DNA from: Arctopsyche grandis | Taxonomy: Eukaryota; Arthropoda; Insecta; Trichoptera; Hydropsychidae | Direction of reading: 5' to 3' | Length of the DNA: 64,000 nucleotides | NCBI RefSeq assembly: GCF_051622035.1 | Contig: NC_135365.1 | Span: 9,466,001-9,530,000 of the forward strand | In this document: one piece after another, positions 1-12,007 of the stretch | Numbering within the stretch: position 1 is the first letter of the stretch | How the letters are laid out: the number at the start of each line of letters is the position of its first letter | Notes under the pieces: model-generated | Seen by the model: the letters and a program-made list of their open reading frames with translations, nothing else | What the model was told of the DNA's origin: nothing | The model's database searches: none | Position numbers and translations under genes: made by a program

Positions 1-177
1 CCTTTAAATTCAACAAAATAACTGACCAATCCATATATGTCGGATTTAATTAATGCACCTATGAATTTAGTTAATGCACGTAGAATGAATGATGAGGTTG
101 GTAACATGTAATGCGACGGGTAGATCGTTGCGGCGCTCCGACAACTAAGCAATGTTTTAAGCTGCTCACTAACTTTT

Positions 178-356
178 ATTTCATTCTACTACCTATGTCT
201 TCTGACAACTAGGATCTGCATACATACATACATATATAAACACCTAAATATGTACGTATGTTTATTTTTGTATTTACGAGTATGGAGATTTCACATATAT
301 TACAATTACAATTATTTCATTCTACTACATATGTCTTCTGAGAACTAGGTCTTACA

Positions 357-439
<83 letters not shown>

Positions 440-505
440 AATATAAACACGTAAATATGTATGTACGTATGTTTATTTTTTTGTACTTACGAGTATGGAG
501 ACATC
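178..505. repeat. Tandem duplication of a ~115-bp unit
   Basis: The segment 178-290 (from TTTCATTCTACTACCTATGT to GAGTATGGAGA) recurs at 314-505 in the same order and orientation. The second copy is expanded by the TA microsatellite. Divergence is low, so the duplication is fairly recent. No coding potential. Confidence 0.8.
357..436. repeat. (TA)n microsatellite
   Basis: Almost uninterrupted TA dinucleotide run of about 38 copies inside the second unit of the tandem duplication. The open frame across it on the minus strand (Tyr-Ile repeats) is a compositional artefact. Confidence 0.95.
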
Positions 506-540
506 TGGAAACGTCTGTGAACGAAATATCCGTGAAATAA

Positions 541-577
541 ATATCGTTTACATACATTTCGTATGTAAACGAAATAT
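541..577. repeat. Short perfect inverted repeat
   Basis: CGTTTACATAC (545-555) is followed by a five-base loop and then GTATGTAAACG (561-571). This is a perfect 11-bp hairpin with partial extension outward. Function unknown. Confidence 0.7.
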
Positions 578-639
578 CTGTGAACGACACGTCTGTGAAT
601 CAACGGTCGAGATCGAACTGTCGTGAGCGTCAGCCGTAA

Positions 640-935
640 GGGCGGTTTCAGACTAGCGTTTTTTTCTGCGCGTATACGAACGTTTCTGCATACGCGCTTA
701 CACGCGCGCTACTTTTCGCGCTTCAAAAAACCGGACGCGCATACACGGGCTTATTCCGGCGTTTTTGCTCGAACCGGTAGTGGTGATTTAGTATCAACAT
801 GGATAATACGAGCTTATAAGCGCGTTTACGCTCGTATGAGTTGCGCGTATGGAAAACGACGCGCCTATACGCGCCTACATGCACTTCAAAAAACGAGCTT
901 ATACGCGCGTATAAAACACTAGTCTGAAACCGCCC
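640..935. mobile_element. PIF/Harbinger-type MITE, 296 bp, TAA target duplication
   Basis: The left end GGGCGGTTTCAGACTAG (640-656) is matched by its exact reverse complement at 919-935. TAA flanks both sides (637-639 and 936-938). A 3-bp TWA duplication with GGGC-type ends is the hallmark of PIF/Harbinger non-autonomous elements. The interior is unusually CG-rich, with repeated TATACGCG-like motifs on both arms. Open frames across it on both strands are not genes. Confidence 0.85.
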
Positions 936-1888
936 TAAGGACTCTGCATTCTGAAACTGCATTGACAATAGCCTCGGGTTTCATTTATGTATCAATTCCT
1001 TTCGTGTATCAAACCACCCGTTGAAATATCAACGGGCCCAACACTAGTTTATTATAGTTATTGACCGTTTGTCTACTAAACTGTTTTTTTTTTTTACTGA
1101 CCACTTACCAAAGTCATTGATCATTCGGTGTGGATTGTTATTGATTAAAAGCGTTTAAAGCCACCCAACTACAGGCCTAAAAAATTGTATTGCAAAACTG
1201 TTACGTATGAGTATGTTCTAAATAATTTGCCGGTAGTATAATATAATAGTATGCTTACGTGAAGATAATTTACACTTATTTCGATTTAGGCAATATGCAC
1301 TAATTCACTTTAAGCGACAGAGAAATTATACTTGAAATGCACAGAGAATTGCGGAAGTGCGAACGATAACATAAAGTATCTTTCATCTGTTTTATTGTAT
1401 GTTGGATTTTTTGCGACTTTTAATTTGCAGCGAGTGACGCAAGACACAATTCTCTTTAGGGAAAATAAAAAAAAAATAGTATAATTCGCAGTAGTGAAAG
1501 GTCGTTTTGTTGCATCCGAAACCTGAGCAAAGTAACATAATAAAGATGGCCTGCAGAAAGTGAGAGAATGTATCGGAATGGTTGTTGATTCCACTTTTTT
1601 TGTTGGTTTGTTTGTTCTCGTTAAATCTTTCGCGGAAGAAAAAACGCAACATCCATCAATCCGTTGTTGAAGACGCAAAAAAATTGAGTCGACTGCAATT
1701 ATTTGTACATTTTTTGCGATTAGCTTTTATCTTTGGTGGTAATTTTCTCGTAGGTTGTTATTTTACAGTTAAGATCAATGCGCTTAATTTGATTCGCTCG
1801 TCTGAAGTTTGAAGCCCGAGGCTTCAGCTTTCTATTTAGGGCTATATATTTTTTCATAGATTGCTTTTCAATCAAATTGTAGTATATC
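936..1888. other. AT-rich gene-free stretch
   Basis: No gene recognised. Around 1010-1050 lies a repeat end (ACCCGTTGAAATATCAACGG) that recurs in reverse orientation near 13930-13965. Short open frames at 1310-1812 lack recognisable domains and overlap one another. Confidence 0.5.
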
Positions 1889-2125
1889 TGTTACGCACGG
1901 GTGGGATCAGGATCAAAATAAAAGGTCAAAGTCACTTCACAGCATTTTTTAAATGATTCAGGGGGTCCACACGGAACCGCCACTCATTCCAGAATAACCT
2001 GATCTAACGCGTGTACTGTCTTATAAAGGACAAGTTACACAGCATAGCCACTCTGATCCGTTAGCGTATCTATTGGCGCTTAAAGGTCTACCATGGCGTC
2101 TACGAGCACCAATCACCTAACACTG
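1889..2125 (+). mobile_element. LTR-like repeat fragment
   Basis: It starts TGTTACGCACGGGTGGG and continues with sequence homologous to the reverse complement of 32160-32323, sharing the GGTCCACACGGAACC and CTTATAAAGGACAA blocks. The same TGTTGCGTAGGGGTGGG terminus ends the solo LTR at 24687-25080. It is probably an LTR of the same family; its right end is not resolved. Confidence 0.5.
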
Positions 2126-2912
2126 TTGGAACATGTATTGTATTTTGTGATTGCCCTAATAAGTATCCGTCTTTTGGTATTGTAGTCAAAATGGCATATT
2201 TGAATGGAACCCATTTATGATGCGACGACTAATCCGTCGTAAATATACCTACAATATTGAATCGATCAATTTTAGCTAGGTTTCATCAATCTTACCGAAA
2301 TTGAGAGATTTTCGTTATAATGGTAAAGCCCTTATTGTTAAAAAATATTTTGAGGCCTTCAAAGACCATCTATGCACTTACCATTTTACTGCCACGCTAA
2401 ATCTGCTTTTTTTGATAAATTGCCCAACCGAATCTGCTTTTTATTTCCTTTTAAGATTTCCCAAAGTGTACTTTAAATATACTCAATAGTATTGAAGTTT
2501 TCATTATTTTGAATAACGAATTGTGTCAACATTGCGCGTCAGCGATCAGCTGGTGAATAGAGTCAGTTTTACCACTCCATTCACACTAAAAACTGCGGCA
2601 CGAGATGCATACTCCAGCGGTGAGAGGCGCAGCTTCACGTCATTAAACGATTTTCAATGAATTCAATTTAAAAATATATGTATAAACTAGCGTACATGTG
2701 TCAATCGGTGAATTGTACACAACCATAAATACCAGACATCCGCAAAATATGTATAACTTTATATGATTAATGGTTGGTAGACTCTAGCTGTGATAGACGT
2801 GTCTTCGTGTCAATGCTAATACGTAAGATGTTAAACTCAAAAGTGTGACACATGACGCGTACGTGGATTCTATCAGTGAGAGGTATACCTTCATACTGCA
2901 GGATCTGCCCAG
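2126..2912. other. Gene-free stretch
   Basis: AT-rich sequence with only short open frames lacking domain signatures. I see no RNA gene or clear repeat here. Confidence 0.5.
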
Positions 2913-3505
2913 ATTTATTTATTTATTTATTTAACATATTAGCCACAGTGACATTACAGAGATCTCCAACGCGTCGCTGTGGCCGGTCAATCAGTAATAA
3001 TAACATGATAACAGTAATAATAACTTATAATAATAACAATATTAACACAACATCATTAAAATCATAAAATCATTAAAAAAAAAAGAAAAAACATAGATTA
3101 AGTAATAAAAATCATTAATATTTATAATAGGCAAAATCAACCACTGGCATTCCTCAACAACCACTCAACCAGATTAGTATATTTTATATTGAAGAGGTCA
3201 ATTTCACCAGAAATCCTGTTAAGCAGATATATCGCTCTAGATATAGGAGCCGTTGACAACATATTTGTGCGAGCCACAGGAGGAACAAACAAATCACGAT
3301 TTCTCAAGTCCCTGAATTTACAAGGTGCATTAAACCTAAATTCCTTTAGAACCTGAGGATTGTGTATTATCCCATTCAACAGCATAAAAAAGTGTCTTCC
3401 CAGTAACATATTCCGACGAGACTCCAATGAGTTGAAACCTAACGCCCCTAATAGGAATGCACTAGGATATAGCCAAGGATAATAACCAAGGATAATAAAT
3501 ATCAC
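2913..3505 (-). pseudogene. 5'-truncated non-LTR retrotransposon (LINE) tail
   Basis: On the minus strand an open frame (3505-3137) has the pattern seen after the reverse-transcriptase domain of jockey-like LINEs: SLESRRNMLLGRHF, a Leu-rich FMLLNGII stretch, NRDLFVPPVARTN and SPI-like APISRAIYLLN. It is followed by a 3' UTR rich in AAT repeats and ends at about 2917-2935 in a TAAA/ATAA simple tail, as expected for LINE 3' ends. The RT core and endonuclease are absent, so this is a dead-on-arrival copy. Confidence 0.65.
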
Positions 3506-3760
3506 AGTTGCACGTGCAAATGAAATTCGTACGATTTTATTATTTCGAAAAGTTTCTCCTAAATTTCTTCAAATCACCATCATTGATCACTGTCAAATAT
3601 ACATATGTCAATACAAGGATACAACATCACCGAAAACACTCCAGGGGGAGAGTTTTTGCCAAGGATCGTAGTGGTATAGATCAAGCGTGCTAGATTTTTT
3701 TTTGCCATGCCACGTACATGTCACGTACCTCTCGTTGTGACTGTACTTTTTTAAGCGGGC
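3506..3760. mobile_element. Decayed copy of the 16.2/17.7-kb MITE family
   Basis: Sequence from ACGATTTTATTATTTCGAAA through CACCGAAAACACTCCAGGGG to the CACGTACCTCTC region is clearly homologous to 16290-16530 and 17800-17940. The terminal GGGCGAAA repeats are not recognisable here, so ends and target duplication are lost. Confidence 0.65.
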
Positions 3761-4604
3761 ACCACTATAACGTTTTGCAAAATAGATCCAACCCACGTTT
3801 GGACGTGCTCTTCAATGATTTTGGCACAAATATTTTTCCCGGAAATTGCGGCATCCTATCTAGAACAAAGAAACGTTTGTTACGCACATACATACATACG
3901 TTGCGAATTTCTTTTTTTCAATGTCATCGTCCGACTAAATTTATTTCACGGCCATTCGAGCAATTCTTTTTTTATTATTTATTTCTTCTACTTCTTATTC
4001 TATTTACCACTTCGTTCATGTGACGGGAACAACGTCGAATGTGCCGTCTGGTCTCTTTATTGTGATTTCACTTTCGTTGCTGCTTTCGACCCACATTTTT
4101 GGCATCAATTTGGCGTCTCACAAAAATGTTATATAAACACAAACTCATAATTACGACAATTGTCAACAGGTGACCGAAGCCGAGACAGATGCAGAGAGCC
4201 ACCGTTCAATCAGCGCTGGAGAATTAGAAAAGAAATGGTAAGACTACACTTACATATACTACTATACTTAGTTCAATATTACCTTTTAAACGGAAATAAC
4301 GGTCGTAGAAAGTAAATCAACATTGACTTTGTTTTCAACTTGCACTTTTTAGATAGTTGTATAATATTATCTCATTTGCTACTTTTTCTTCTTGAACGTC
4401 TCTTGGTATACATATGTATAAACAAACATAATATTACGTTGAATGCATTCAAAAACACATACATATTTTCTATAGTGGGAGTATGTATGACAAATTTCGA
4501 TGATGATTCGATGACTATTAACCAGTCGAAAAAAATCTGACGTAATCTACGATTTCTATTATATATTGCCATCGTTCAAATGTTATAAGAGTTTATGTAC
4601 GCTC
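3761..4604. other. Gene-free stretch
   Basis: AT-rich; overlapping short open frames in several phases without recognisable domains. No convincing exon, RNA gene or element. Confidence 0.45.
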
Positions 4605-4608
4605 TTAA

Positions 4609-5130
4609 GAGGGCTGTACACCTGAAACCTTAATTTTGTTACCGTTCCTTTCTTCGATATATATATTGAGTGTATGTATATGTTGAGTGAATGCGACAAT
4701 ATATATCAATATATATATTGAGTGAATGCGACAGTTGCGCTTCGACCAGATAAAACGTATTTTAAATTGACAAAATCGAGGTTTCGTATTCTACTATTTT
4801 CTCCTCCAAAACTGGACCAATTTTTAAAAAAATGTCATCATCGGTATGAGAAAGATACTTTCTGTGCATCTATCGGCGTATTTTTTTTTTAAATCGACCG
4901 TTAAATAAGCACGCTGTACTCGTTTCGTGGGTGTAAAAAAGAGGCGATTTTATAGATGTTTGGCGGCTCCTAGCTCATATAAAAAATAATTAATCAAAAA
5001 AATAAAACGACAGATGCACCCCTATGGTGGATATCCATAGCATATTAAAAAATAATTTCTCTAGTGCCATAATTGAGGAAGGGAGAAGTATAGAACGTTT
5101 GTATGGACAAGGCGCTGCTGTCCAGCCCTC
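4609..5130. mobile_element. piggyBac-type MITE, copy 1 (522 bp)
   Basis: Begins GAGGGCTGTACACC directly after TTAA (4605-4608) and ends CCAGCCCTC before TTCA (5131-5134), a probable mutated TTAA. The interior is collinear, in opposite orientation, with the element at 21912-22417, including GACCGTTAAATAAGCACGCTG and TGGCGGCTCCTAGCTC. TTAA duplication plus short TIRs points to the piggyBac superfamily. No transposase remains. Confidence 0.75.
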
Positions 5131-5134
5131 TTCA

Positions 5135-5655
5135 GACTTGGCGAATTTTCAATTGTAATTAAAATTTTGGCTCATATCATACATGTATTGTATGACATGT
5201 AGTATTTTCAGATTATGTAGATCCAAATATGAAATTTGATAGATGTTCCCGTTTTAAAAAAGATTATTGACCTCATAGCCAGGAAGTGAGCTGTGAGAGT
5301 CAAATTTACCAATCGATTTATTCTCGTACGAGCTTCAGAAAATAGTTTGGGAAGTTGCAGAACCGCCCACGTCACCAGGTGGGATCGTTTCCATTATCTC
5401 GTGCAAAATCGGAATGTACGGTAGGCGGATATATGGCCTCCCAAAAATTATATGATTATCAAATAAAATGTAAATTTGTGGGAAATAAATGATTTGGATA
5501 GTAGCATTTTACAAGATTCAACAGATTCGAGAAGCTAATAACTTGAATTTGCGAGAAACTGAGGGGGAAGATACCGATTTATTAGATCTGTCACAACAAT
5601 TAAGCTAGAAACATTGTAAAATTCTAGCAGGAGATGGTCGATCTGTGTTTTTTTT
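5135..5655. other. Gene-free stretch
   Basis: No gene or well-defined repeat recognised between the MITE and the tRNA-like SINE head. Confidence 0.45.
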
Positions 5656-5659
5656 AATA

Positions 5660-5722
5660 ACCAGAAGGACTTGAACCCACTGGTATGCAATAGCTCTACC
5701 AGTGCACTACGCTATGGCTAAG
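5660..5722 (-). repeat. tRNA-like SINE head (antisense)
   Basis: Read on the minus strand it contains a Pol III box A-like TAGTGCACTGGTAGAGC and a box B-like GGGTTCAAGTCC about 30 bases apart. The region cannot be folded into a complete tRNA with confidence, and tRNA-derived SINEs are common in this window. A promoter head of a SINE is therefore the better reading. Confidence 0.5.
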
Positions 5723-5734
5723 CATTTATTATTA

Positions 5735-5965
5735 CAGAATGTCTGGTTGCTTCATCATTATCATCATTTACAGCCTTTTCAACATCCACTACTGGATGAT
5801 TACCTCTCCAACATGCTTCTTTTTGTCTCTGTTTTGCGCAACTCTCATCCTTTTCACCCCACACATCTTACCTGCGGCCTTCCTTTCGCCCTTTTACATT
5901 CTCTCGGGTACCAATCTGGCACTTGTTTTGTCCACCTTTCGTCCCTTCACCAATCTTTACTCTCT
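5735..5965 (-). pseudogene. Degenerate LINE 3' end (RTE/jockey-like)
   Basis: On the minus strand the translation resembles the C-terminal tail of LINE ORF2 proteins (TSARLVPERM, then GER/GK-type basic run, then MRVAQNRDKK followed by EV-IQ), with internal stops. It ends in a (TGATGA)n-like tail near 5745-5765. A related fragment lies at 62975-63090. The plus-strand frames here are shadows. Confidence 0.6.
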
Positions 5966-8330
5966 CCACACGTACATATATCTACTACCACTACCCGTTT
6001 CACCCACGTATTCTGATGGAATATGGAAAGAAATCAAATTATCTATTGTTCAAATTACGAAAATCAATAGTTTTAAACTGTTCTGCATTTTAATTTCAAT
6101 AATAAAAAAATGCAACTCGGAGAAATCAATCGTCATTTAAAAAATATTTTATATATGCACATGTTTTTAAACAAATCCATGGCAGATGCTTTACTGACTT
6201 GCATATTTTAGTGGGCGTTTTTTATCTTTGGATCCGCCTTCATTTCCCAAGTCGACTTTCAGAATAAATATTTTTTTTTTTGTCTTGATAAGGTACTTGA
6301 CTGAATAAAAAGGTTGAAAACTTCACATTTTAATATTCAAATCAAAGACAAGCCCAAGACATTCGTTGACTTGTAATAATAACATTTATTATTTATTTTT
6401 AAAAACAGAAACAAACAGCATTGCAGTGTATATAATATGTGTATAACATTGACACAAAAAAGTCTCTAAAAATTAAAAGCAACAATGAAAAAAAAACAAA
6501 GAAGAAAAGCATTGAATAATGGTACATATGTATATGTACATACATACATAGATGTGGTATATATGTATGTACATATGTACACGTATTACTAAAAAATGAT
6601 CAAACAATAGAAATTTAAAGCAAGAAAAGGAACAATATAAAGGATCAATTTGAGAGGGAATTTTGTTAAAAGAAGAACAAGATCTATATAAAAAGGAATT
6701 ACAAGAATGTTTGGTAGAACAGGAATTAATGTGAAACAATGAAAAATTACGGAGAGATCTGATGGGACATCGGAATAGAATCATACTTAATAACTAAAGA
6801 CTATTATGTGTAATATTATATCTGATAATAGATCAAGGAAAAGTGTCATTGCATGGGAAATCGTTTATTTTTTATCACAATACAAATGGCCAGTATATCT
6901 ATAAACACTTGAATGGAAATTAAAATTTTAGTCGTGATTTAAGAATAGCTGTTCTTTTTTCATTCAATTCATTGTTAGATTCTTCAATTTGCCGACAAGA
7001 ACTTCGTGCATCGATTAAACCCTCTCGCGTGCACAATGATAATGATTATAAATTATTATCATCGAAATAAAAGTCCGAGATGAATCTTTGTACGCGCCAA
7101 GAGACTTTATGACAGTGTTGCATCATAATGATTTTACCGAAGACCAAACTCGTTGTGCGGTTTTGCAATCGGTCTAAGTCAAGTCATCTCTGCAAATGTC
7201 GGTGTTGCTAAACATCAACTGGAGATTAGCTAAAATATGTATTATGTGAATAAATGTTCGGTGATAAGTATCTGTATACAGAGTATTGCGAGTTCAATGT
7301 TTTTTTTAAAACCACCTATGGCTACGCAATATCCTTTCTGAAGAGTTGTTTTAATTAGATTTTGAACAGTGTGTTTTTTTTTCTCATACACACTTTAAAT
7401 CGTGAAATATTAAAATAATAATTAGTAGGAAGCTGGAAAGACGTTCGCAATTCTCTCCCACTCCCTTTCATTAGAAAAAAATCACCTCAAAAACCTAACC
7501 TGTTTTTTAATCTTTAGAATATGTAGATTTTGCGTACTAAAGTTCTATTTCTGAAGTGTGTAGTGTAAAAACAAAGTTTAAACTCCAACTATTACATAGT
7601 TATAGTTTTCTTAATTTGTCTAAATCATATGGGCGTTTGATAGTACCTTGAATGCTTTCAGCGAGTAGCTGGCGTTCAAGTACAAACAGACTGTGACTTA
7701 ATTTTAAATATAAACGATTTATTGAGTGGAATAATCTCCTTGATTAATCTTAGAGTTAAGTAATCCGTAAGAAATCAAAAATACTCGTTTCTCCTGAAAA
7801 GGAAAGTACTTCACATCTGGCTTTTAATTTTTTATTTATTTTTAATATTCTCAAACTGGTTTTACCGTTTCGAAAGTACTTATTTTAGAGCTAAATTTGG
7901 GTGTTTAAATGGTCACTTACTACATATATCAAAGTGTGATCCGATTGGTCAGTAATGACCATCAAACATACATCAAAATGTCCATTTTATAAAAATTACG
8001 AGCCAACTGTCAAAGTATGTAAACTAACCATTTTATTAAAAAGCTCACTGTTATATATATATAAAATACTATCATATACAGTATGTACATATATGTAAGT
8101 AATTTACCCATTTATTTTGTATAATATAATAATTACTGAACGTGTTTGTTCAAATTTGCGAAAAACGGGGATAGGTTTGCTAATTTGGTGGAACCGTTTC
8201 AACCACTATCGGATCCAGAAAATGATCAAAGGGGGGGGGGGGCATTGAAATAAAAATAATACGTATGAATAATGTATTTAAATGTGAAAAATAAAATAAA
8301 GTATGTATTATACATACATATGTATGAAAT
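5966..8330. other. Long gene-free AT-rich stretch
   Basis: No exon chain, RNA gene or intact element recognised. It contains ACAT/TATG microsatellite tracts (6520-6590) that form an imperfect palindrome, and a 12-base G run at 8230-8242. Confidence 0.5.
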
Positions 8331-8335
8331 TCAAT

Positions 8336-8530
8336 TTGTCCAATGAGGTGGAAGAGCATAGCATATATGGCATCCCCCTATGGTTTCAACAAAGAAATCA
8401 GATAAATCGGCAAACTCTGATGGGAAATGATCGACCTAGAGTCACACAATTTCAAATTCTGGCCAGCAACACCAGGCCAGGGAATGAACCCACGAACCCT
8501 CAGTTGAAAGTATTAAACGTTAGTCACTTA
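8336..8530 (-). repeat. Diverged tRNA-derived SINE fragment
   Basis: On the minus strand it has a box B-like GGGTTCGTGGGTTCATTCCC region and the conserved body CTGGCCAGAATTTG, GATTTCTTTGTTGAAACC shared with the SINEs at 8803-9262 and 19455-19898. The 3' part is missing. Confidence 0.6.
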
Positions 8531-8802
8531 GCTTTGTCTTCTGACACTTATGTACATATCTACTGACCTTTAATTTAATTTACTGACCATTTATTATAAT
8601 AACTCAACAAAATCATTTGAAGTAACTGACCAATTAAATATTGTCCAAGGCTAAGTAAGCATGTATGTATATGTAGGATTTACTTTTTAACCTTTGAAAG
8701 ATGGAGCGTCGAGATCGAACGAGTGTCCCTAACCGGGGTCGAGTAAGACCCCAGTATTTTTTAATCAAAATACAACTTTTCTCAATACAAATGGGTTCAA
8801 TA

Positions 8803-9262
8803 TATATATTTTTTTTATTTTATTTCATACCAGGAAGGCATTACAGGTAAACCCCAATGCGCCTTCCTGGCCAAATTACAAACAATACAGCATTTTTTAT
8901 TATATAAGTCGCTAAATTACGAGACACTGACTTAAACTCGACAATTAACGAGACATCTATGAATTGTACATACATTTTTATTGTAATATTTACATTAATC
9001 ATACTCAAATAGTGGTGACATAGTGGGTAGGAAGGATTTTTAGCCAATTTTTAATCGGGAATCGTTTCAACAATGAAATCAGAGAAAATTGGCAAACTCT
9101 GATAGGAAACGATCAACCAGGAGTCACAAATCCTGGTCTGACCAGCAGCATTACAGATATACTCAGAAAAATTCTTTTCAATCGAGGTCAGCTCAAGGAA
9201 TCGAACTCGGCGCCTCTCAGTGTTAAGCAGAAGCTTGACGACCGAGCCACGCTGCTGGCTAA
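8803..9262 (-). repeat. tRNA-derived SINE, full-length copy
   Basis: Minus-strand head CCAGCAGCGTGGCTCGG (box A-like) and GAGTTCGATTCC (box B-like) lead into the family body (TTTGTGACTCCTGGTTGATC, ATAGATGTCTCGTTAATTG). The copy ends in the hairpin-like CCAGGAAGGC...GCCTTCCTGG block and an A-rich tail near 8805-8830. It is the same family as 19455-19898, 27822-28240 and the split copy at 21724-22600. Confidence 0.85.
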
Positions 9263-9317
9263 TATATATCGTATAAATCATTTTATACATCAATATAAAA
9301 AAGTTTTAGTCCTATAG

Positions 9318-9527
9318 CATGTTTTTGACTATTTTTGTATTAAAAAATAACGACAAGCATCAACACGCAAACGCACATAGTAGGTAAGGCCAACAGGCGA
9401 CTGCGTGATTCAATAGCCACGCGCCAAAAGCGACGAAAACAATAGCTTACGAAAATATAACTGTCTCTTTCTCTCGCATTGATTCATCGATCAACAAGAA
9501 TATGCAAGCGAACAGTCAAAAACATGA
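9318..9527. mobile_element. Possible small TIR element
   Basis: CATGTTTTTGACT (9319-9331) is matched by the reverse complement AGTCAAAAACATG (9514-9526). The interior is more GC-rich than its surroundings. No convincing target duplication was found, so family assignment is open. Confidence 0.4.
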
Positions 9528-9530
9528 CTC

Positions 9531-10198
9531 ATCGCCATTAAATCATACTTTAGAACGTAGAAATGTATAAATGTATTTTTTTAACGATGTACCTCTTTTC
9601 TAAATCATACAAAACCTATTAAACTAAATTGATTGTAGTTGATTCTAGGAATACAGGAAATATAGGGTGTATAGCTTTGAAAACCACATAGTTATTACGA
9701 AAACCGTAAAAATTGGGGCACTTGCATACCCCACTTCGGTGAGGGAGAGTTAAACTAAGTAGAGCGCATTTATTAAGTTGGCATGCTTGGGTAGTGTGTG
9801 GGATTTAAGTTGGTATGCTGCACAACAGAGTCTCACTGTCCACCATCCACGTTTTCACGAATTGAATAATTTACAAGCAATTTTCAAAGAATTGATAGGC
9901 ACGCTTTAAAGAATAATTATATTTAAAATTGAAAAGTCAATCGAGGGTTAGAGGACGTGAGGCCGTAAGCCAAAATCGTGGGTCGAATGCAAAATGAAAA
10001 TCGAAAGAAGATGTGCGATAAAATTGCAAGGCGTTCGCGTATTTTTGGCAACGGATGAACGAACTGGACAGATACGTCGCAAGTTCATTGTCACTCTGCA
10101 AAATGCAAATATAATCCACAAACACTTTCCAATGAAAATACCACGACGACAGGGGTTACCAATCTTCGGTAATGTGAACTATTGCATCTCGACAATCA
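9531..10198. other. Gene-free stretch
   Basis: Includes a slightly GC-richer block at 9700-10190 without domain matches. The open frames on both strands at 9937-10242 overlap and look non-coding. Confidence 0.4.
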
Positions 10199-10246
10199 CA
10201 ATGGCTAACATAAGTAAGGACCCAAATCCTTACTTTTGTTAGCCAT
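10199..10246. repeat. Near-perfect 21-bp hairpin
   Basis: AATGGCTAACATAAGTAAGG followed by a short loop and the complementary CCTTACTTTTGTTAGCCATT, with one mismatch in about 21 pairs. Could be a MITE remnant or a small-RNA hairpin; nothing in the sequence decides. Confidence 0.7.
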
Positions 10247-11330
10247 TTTAATTAATGCTGGATCTATACTTGTTCTTCGATCGTTTATAAATTGATTGTT
10301 ATTAAAACGCAGCGTATTCATTATTCGTTACGACATTCTTTCGAGATCGATAGGTCATCTTGCAGTTTGGGATATTTTGACGCGATCTTAAATTTGACCT
10401 CAGATAAATGAGATGAATATGTCAATTTTTAGATGTCTAATGCATCGTCGGATCGTTTAGATTTACTTGCGTTTATTTTGTATTTCAATACATAATGTGT
10501 CATTGAAATTTCATAAAGATCGATGTCATTGCTATTGAAAAAATATAATAGAAAAAAAAATCAGCAGCCATGACCAATTTGCATTTTGTTGTATTCGGTC
10601 ATCGCATCTAGAACATATTGATGGTTCTCAGACTTTAATTTTTTCAATGTTAGATAGATAGGCTGTTTTTTATTGTTGTTGAAAAAATTCAGTGTAAAAA
10701 GTTTTCAGTTAGTATGTATTTAAGCATCTCTGAACTCCTTTTAAAATCAATCTTACTACATATCTTTCAAATTTAATACAATACACTAACCTTCAATTAT
10801 AATTAACGCAGGTTAATATTTTAATTTGACTTTCTCAGTATTATTTTAAGTACATTATATTGTAAATTCCTATCGGAATGCTTCTCAAACAAGAAAATGC
10901 ATTGTTTCCATTTCGGTATTGTTTGAATAACCTTCGAACAAAATATTGTAGATTGTTGAGAACAGTAAACACTGTTAAATTAGTATTTAAAAAAATACAT
11001 GTGATCCTTTTTTTGTAGTATTTGTCATAAGGAGGTGTTTCGCATGAATTTTCCTTACTCATATACGCCTACGAGGTTCAACGGCAAAGTTTTGTTTGCA
11101 GAAATCACAATTGAATTCGCTTCGTGAAAGCGAACGTATTGCAAAATACTTCGAATGCATATAAATTAGCACCAAAAAAGGTTTTTTTTACAAATAAGAA
11201 AGCGAATAAATGACGAGGTTTATTCAACTCGTTCGTTGAGAAGGCAAATTGCATGCAACTCAAATTGTAACTCGGTATTCGATTTTGATGGAATACAAAC
11301 TATATATTAAATATTTGTTTTAACCCATTA
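10247..11330. other. Gene-free AT-rich stretch
   Basis: No gene, RNA or element recognised. Confidence 0.5.
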
Positions 11331-11640
11331 TGTGGTCTAATTTTATACATCAGCACAGTTTAAGCCGGCAACTGCACGTAAACAGCAGTACGAAAAATAT
11401 TCTTTAGGTCATTATAAATTTGTATGTTCCGTAATGTTTATGTGACGTAACTTTACAGCTGCAACCAACACGGTCTACTCATATTATACAGCAGTACATT
11501 TCACCAAGCAGAACTGGTTTTCTTTAGTCATTGTGGAAATATTAGACGTCATAGTAGCAAAATTTCTGCAGTTTGAATATATCAACGTCATATTGTGACG
11601 ATACGATATAAGCAATATTGCGCCGTAATGTAACGCTCTT
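11331..11640. mobile_element. Decayed relative of the 37.0-kb MITE
   Basis: Shares dispersed blocks with 37019-37837 (ACAGCAGTAC, CATTGTGGAAATAT, ATAAGCAATATTGCGCCGTA). A further shared block, GTAAGCCGATTTTGCCTTG, lies at about 11908. The ends are not recognisable. Confidence 0.45.
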
Positions 11641-11850
11641 TAATTTATTTTATTTTATTTCATAGAAAATGAACACTCGCCTTTACAGATAGCTCCAAAG
11701 CGACGAGTGCACTTAAGCAGATACAATACAATCAATCAATATATATAAGCATTTTATGCAATGCTAATTTATACAAACATCCACAGTGACATCTATGGAG
11801 AAATTTTTGCAACATTTTATAATCAAATTGGCTAACCTCAAGACGATAAA
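11641..11850 (-). repeat. SINE-like 3' fragment
   Basis: Minus-strand 3' portion with an A-rich tail (TTTATTTTATTTTATTTCAT on plus), the CATCCACAGTGACATCTATG block and spacing similar to the tails of the SINEs elsewhere in the window. The head is absent. Confidence 0.4.
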
Positions 11851-12007
11851 TAACTTATTGATTAGCAAGATAGATAAGAAAGGAGATGCCAATTTTATAA
11901 TGTATATGTAAGCCGATTTTGCCTTGTACTAATCCAAAACAAGCATGAACTTGCTGAAAACTGTGCTGTATAGCATGAATAGAACTAGTCTTTTCCGTGT
12001 TCCGAGC

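Noticed and set aside
360-590. Minus-strand open frame of Tyr-Ile repeats
   Set aside because: It is the translation of a TA microsatellite.
623-968. Open frames on both strands with Arg/Tyr-rich peptides
   Set aside because: They lie inside a MITE with proven TIRs and TAA duplication; composition keeps both strands open.
5660-5722. Functional tRNA gene on the minus strand
   Set aside because: Box A and B are present but no complete cloverleaf could be drawn and similar heads belong to SINEs here.
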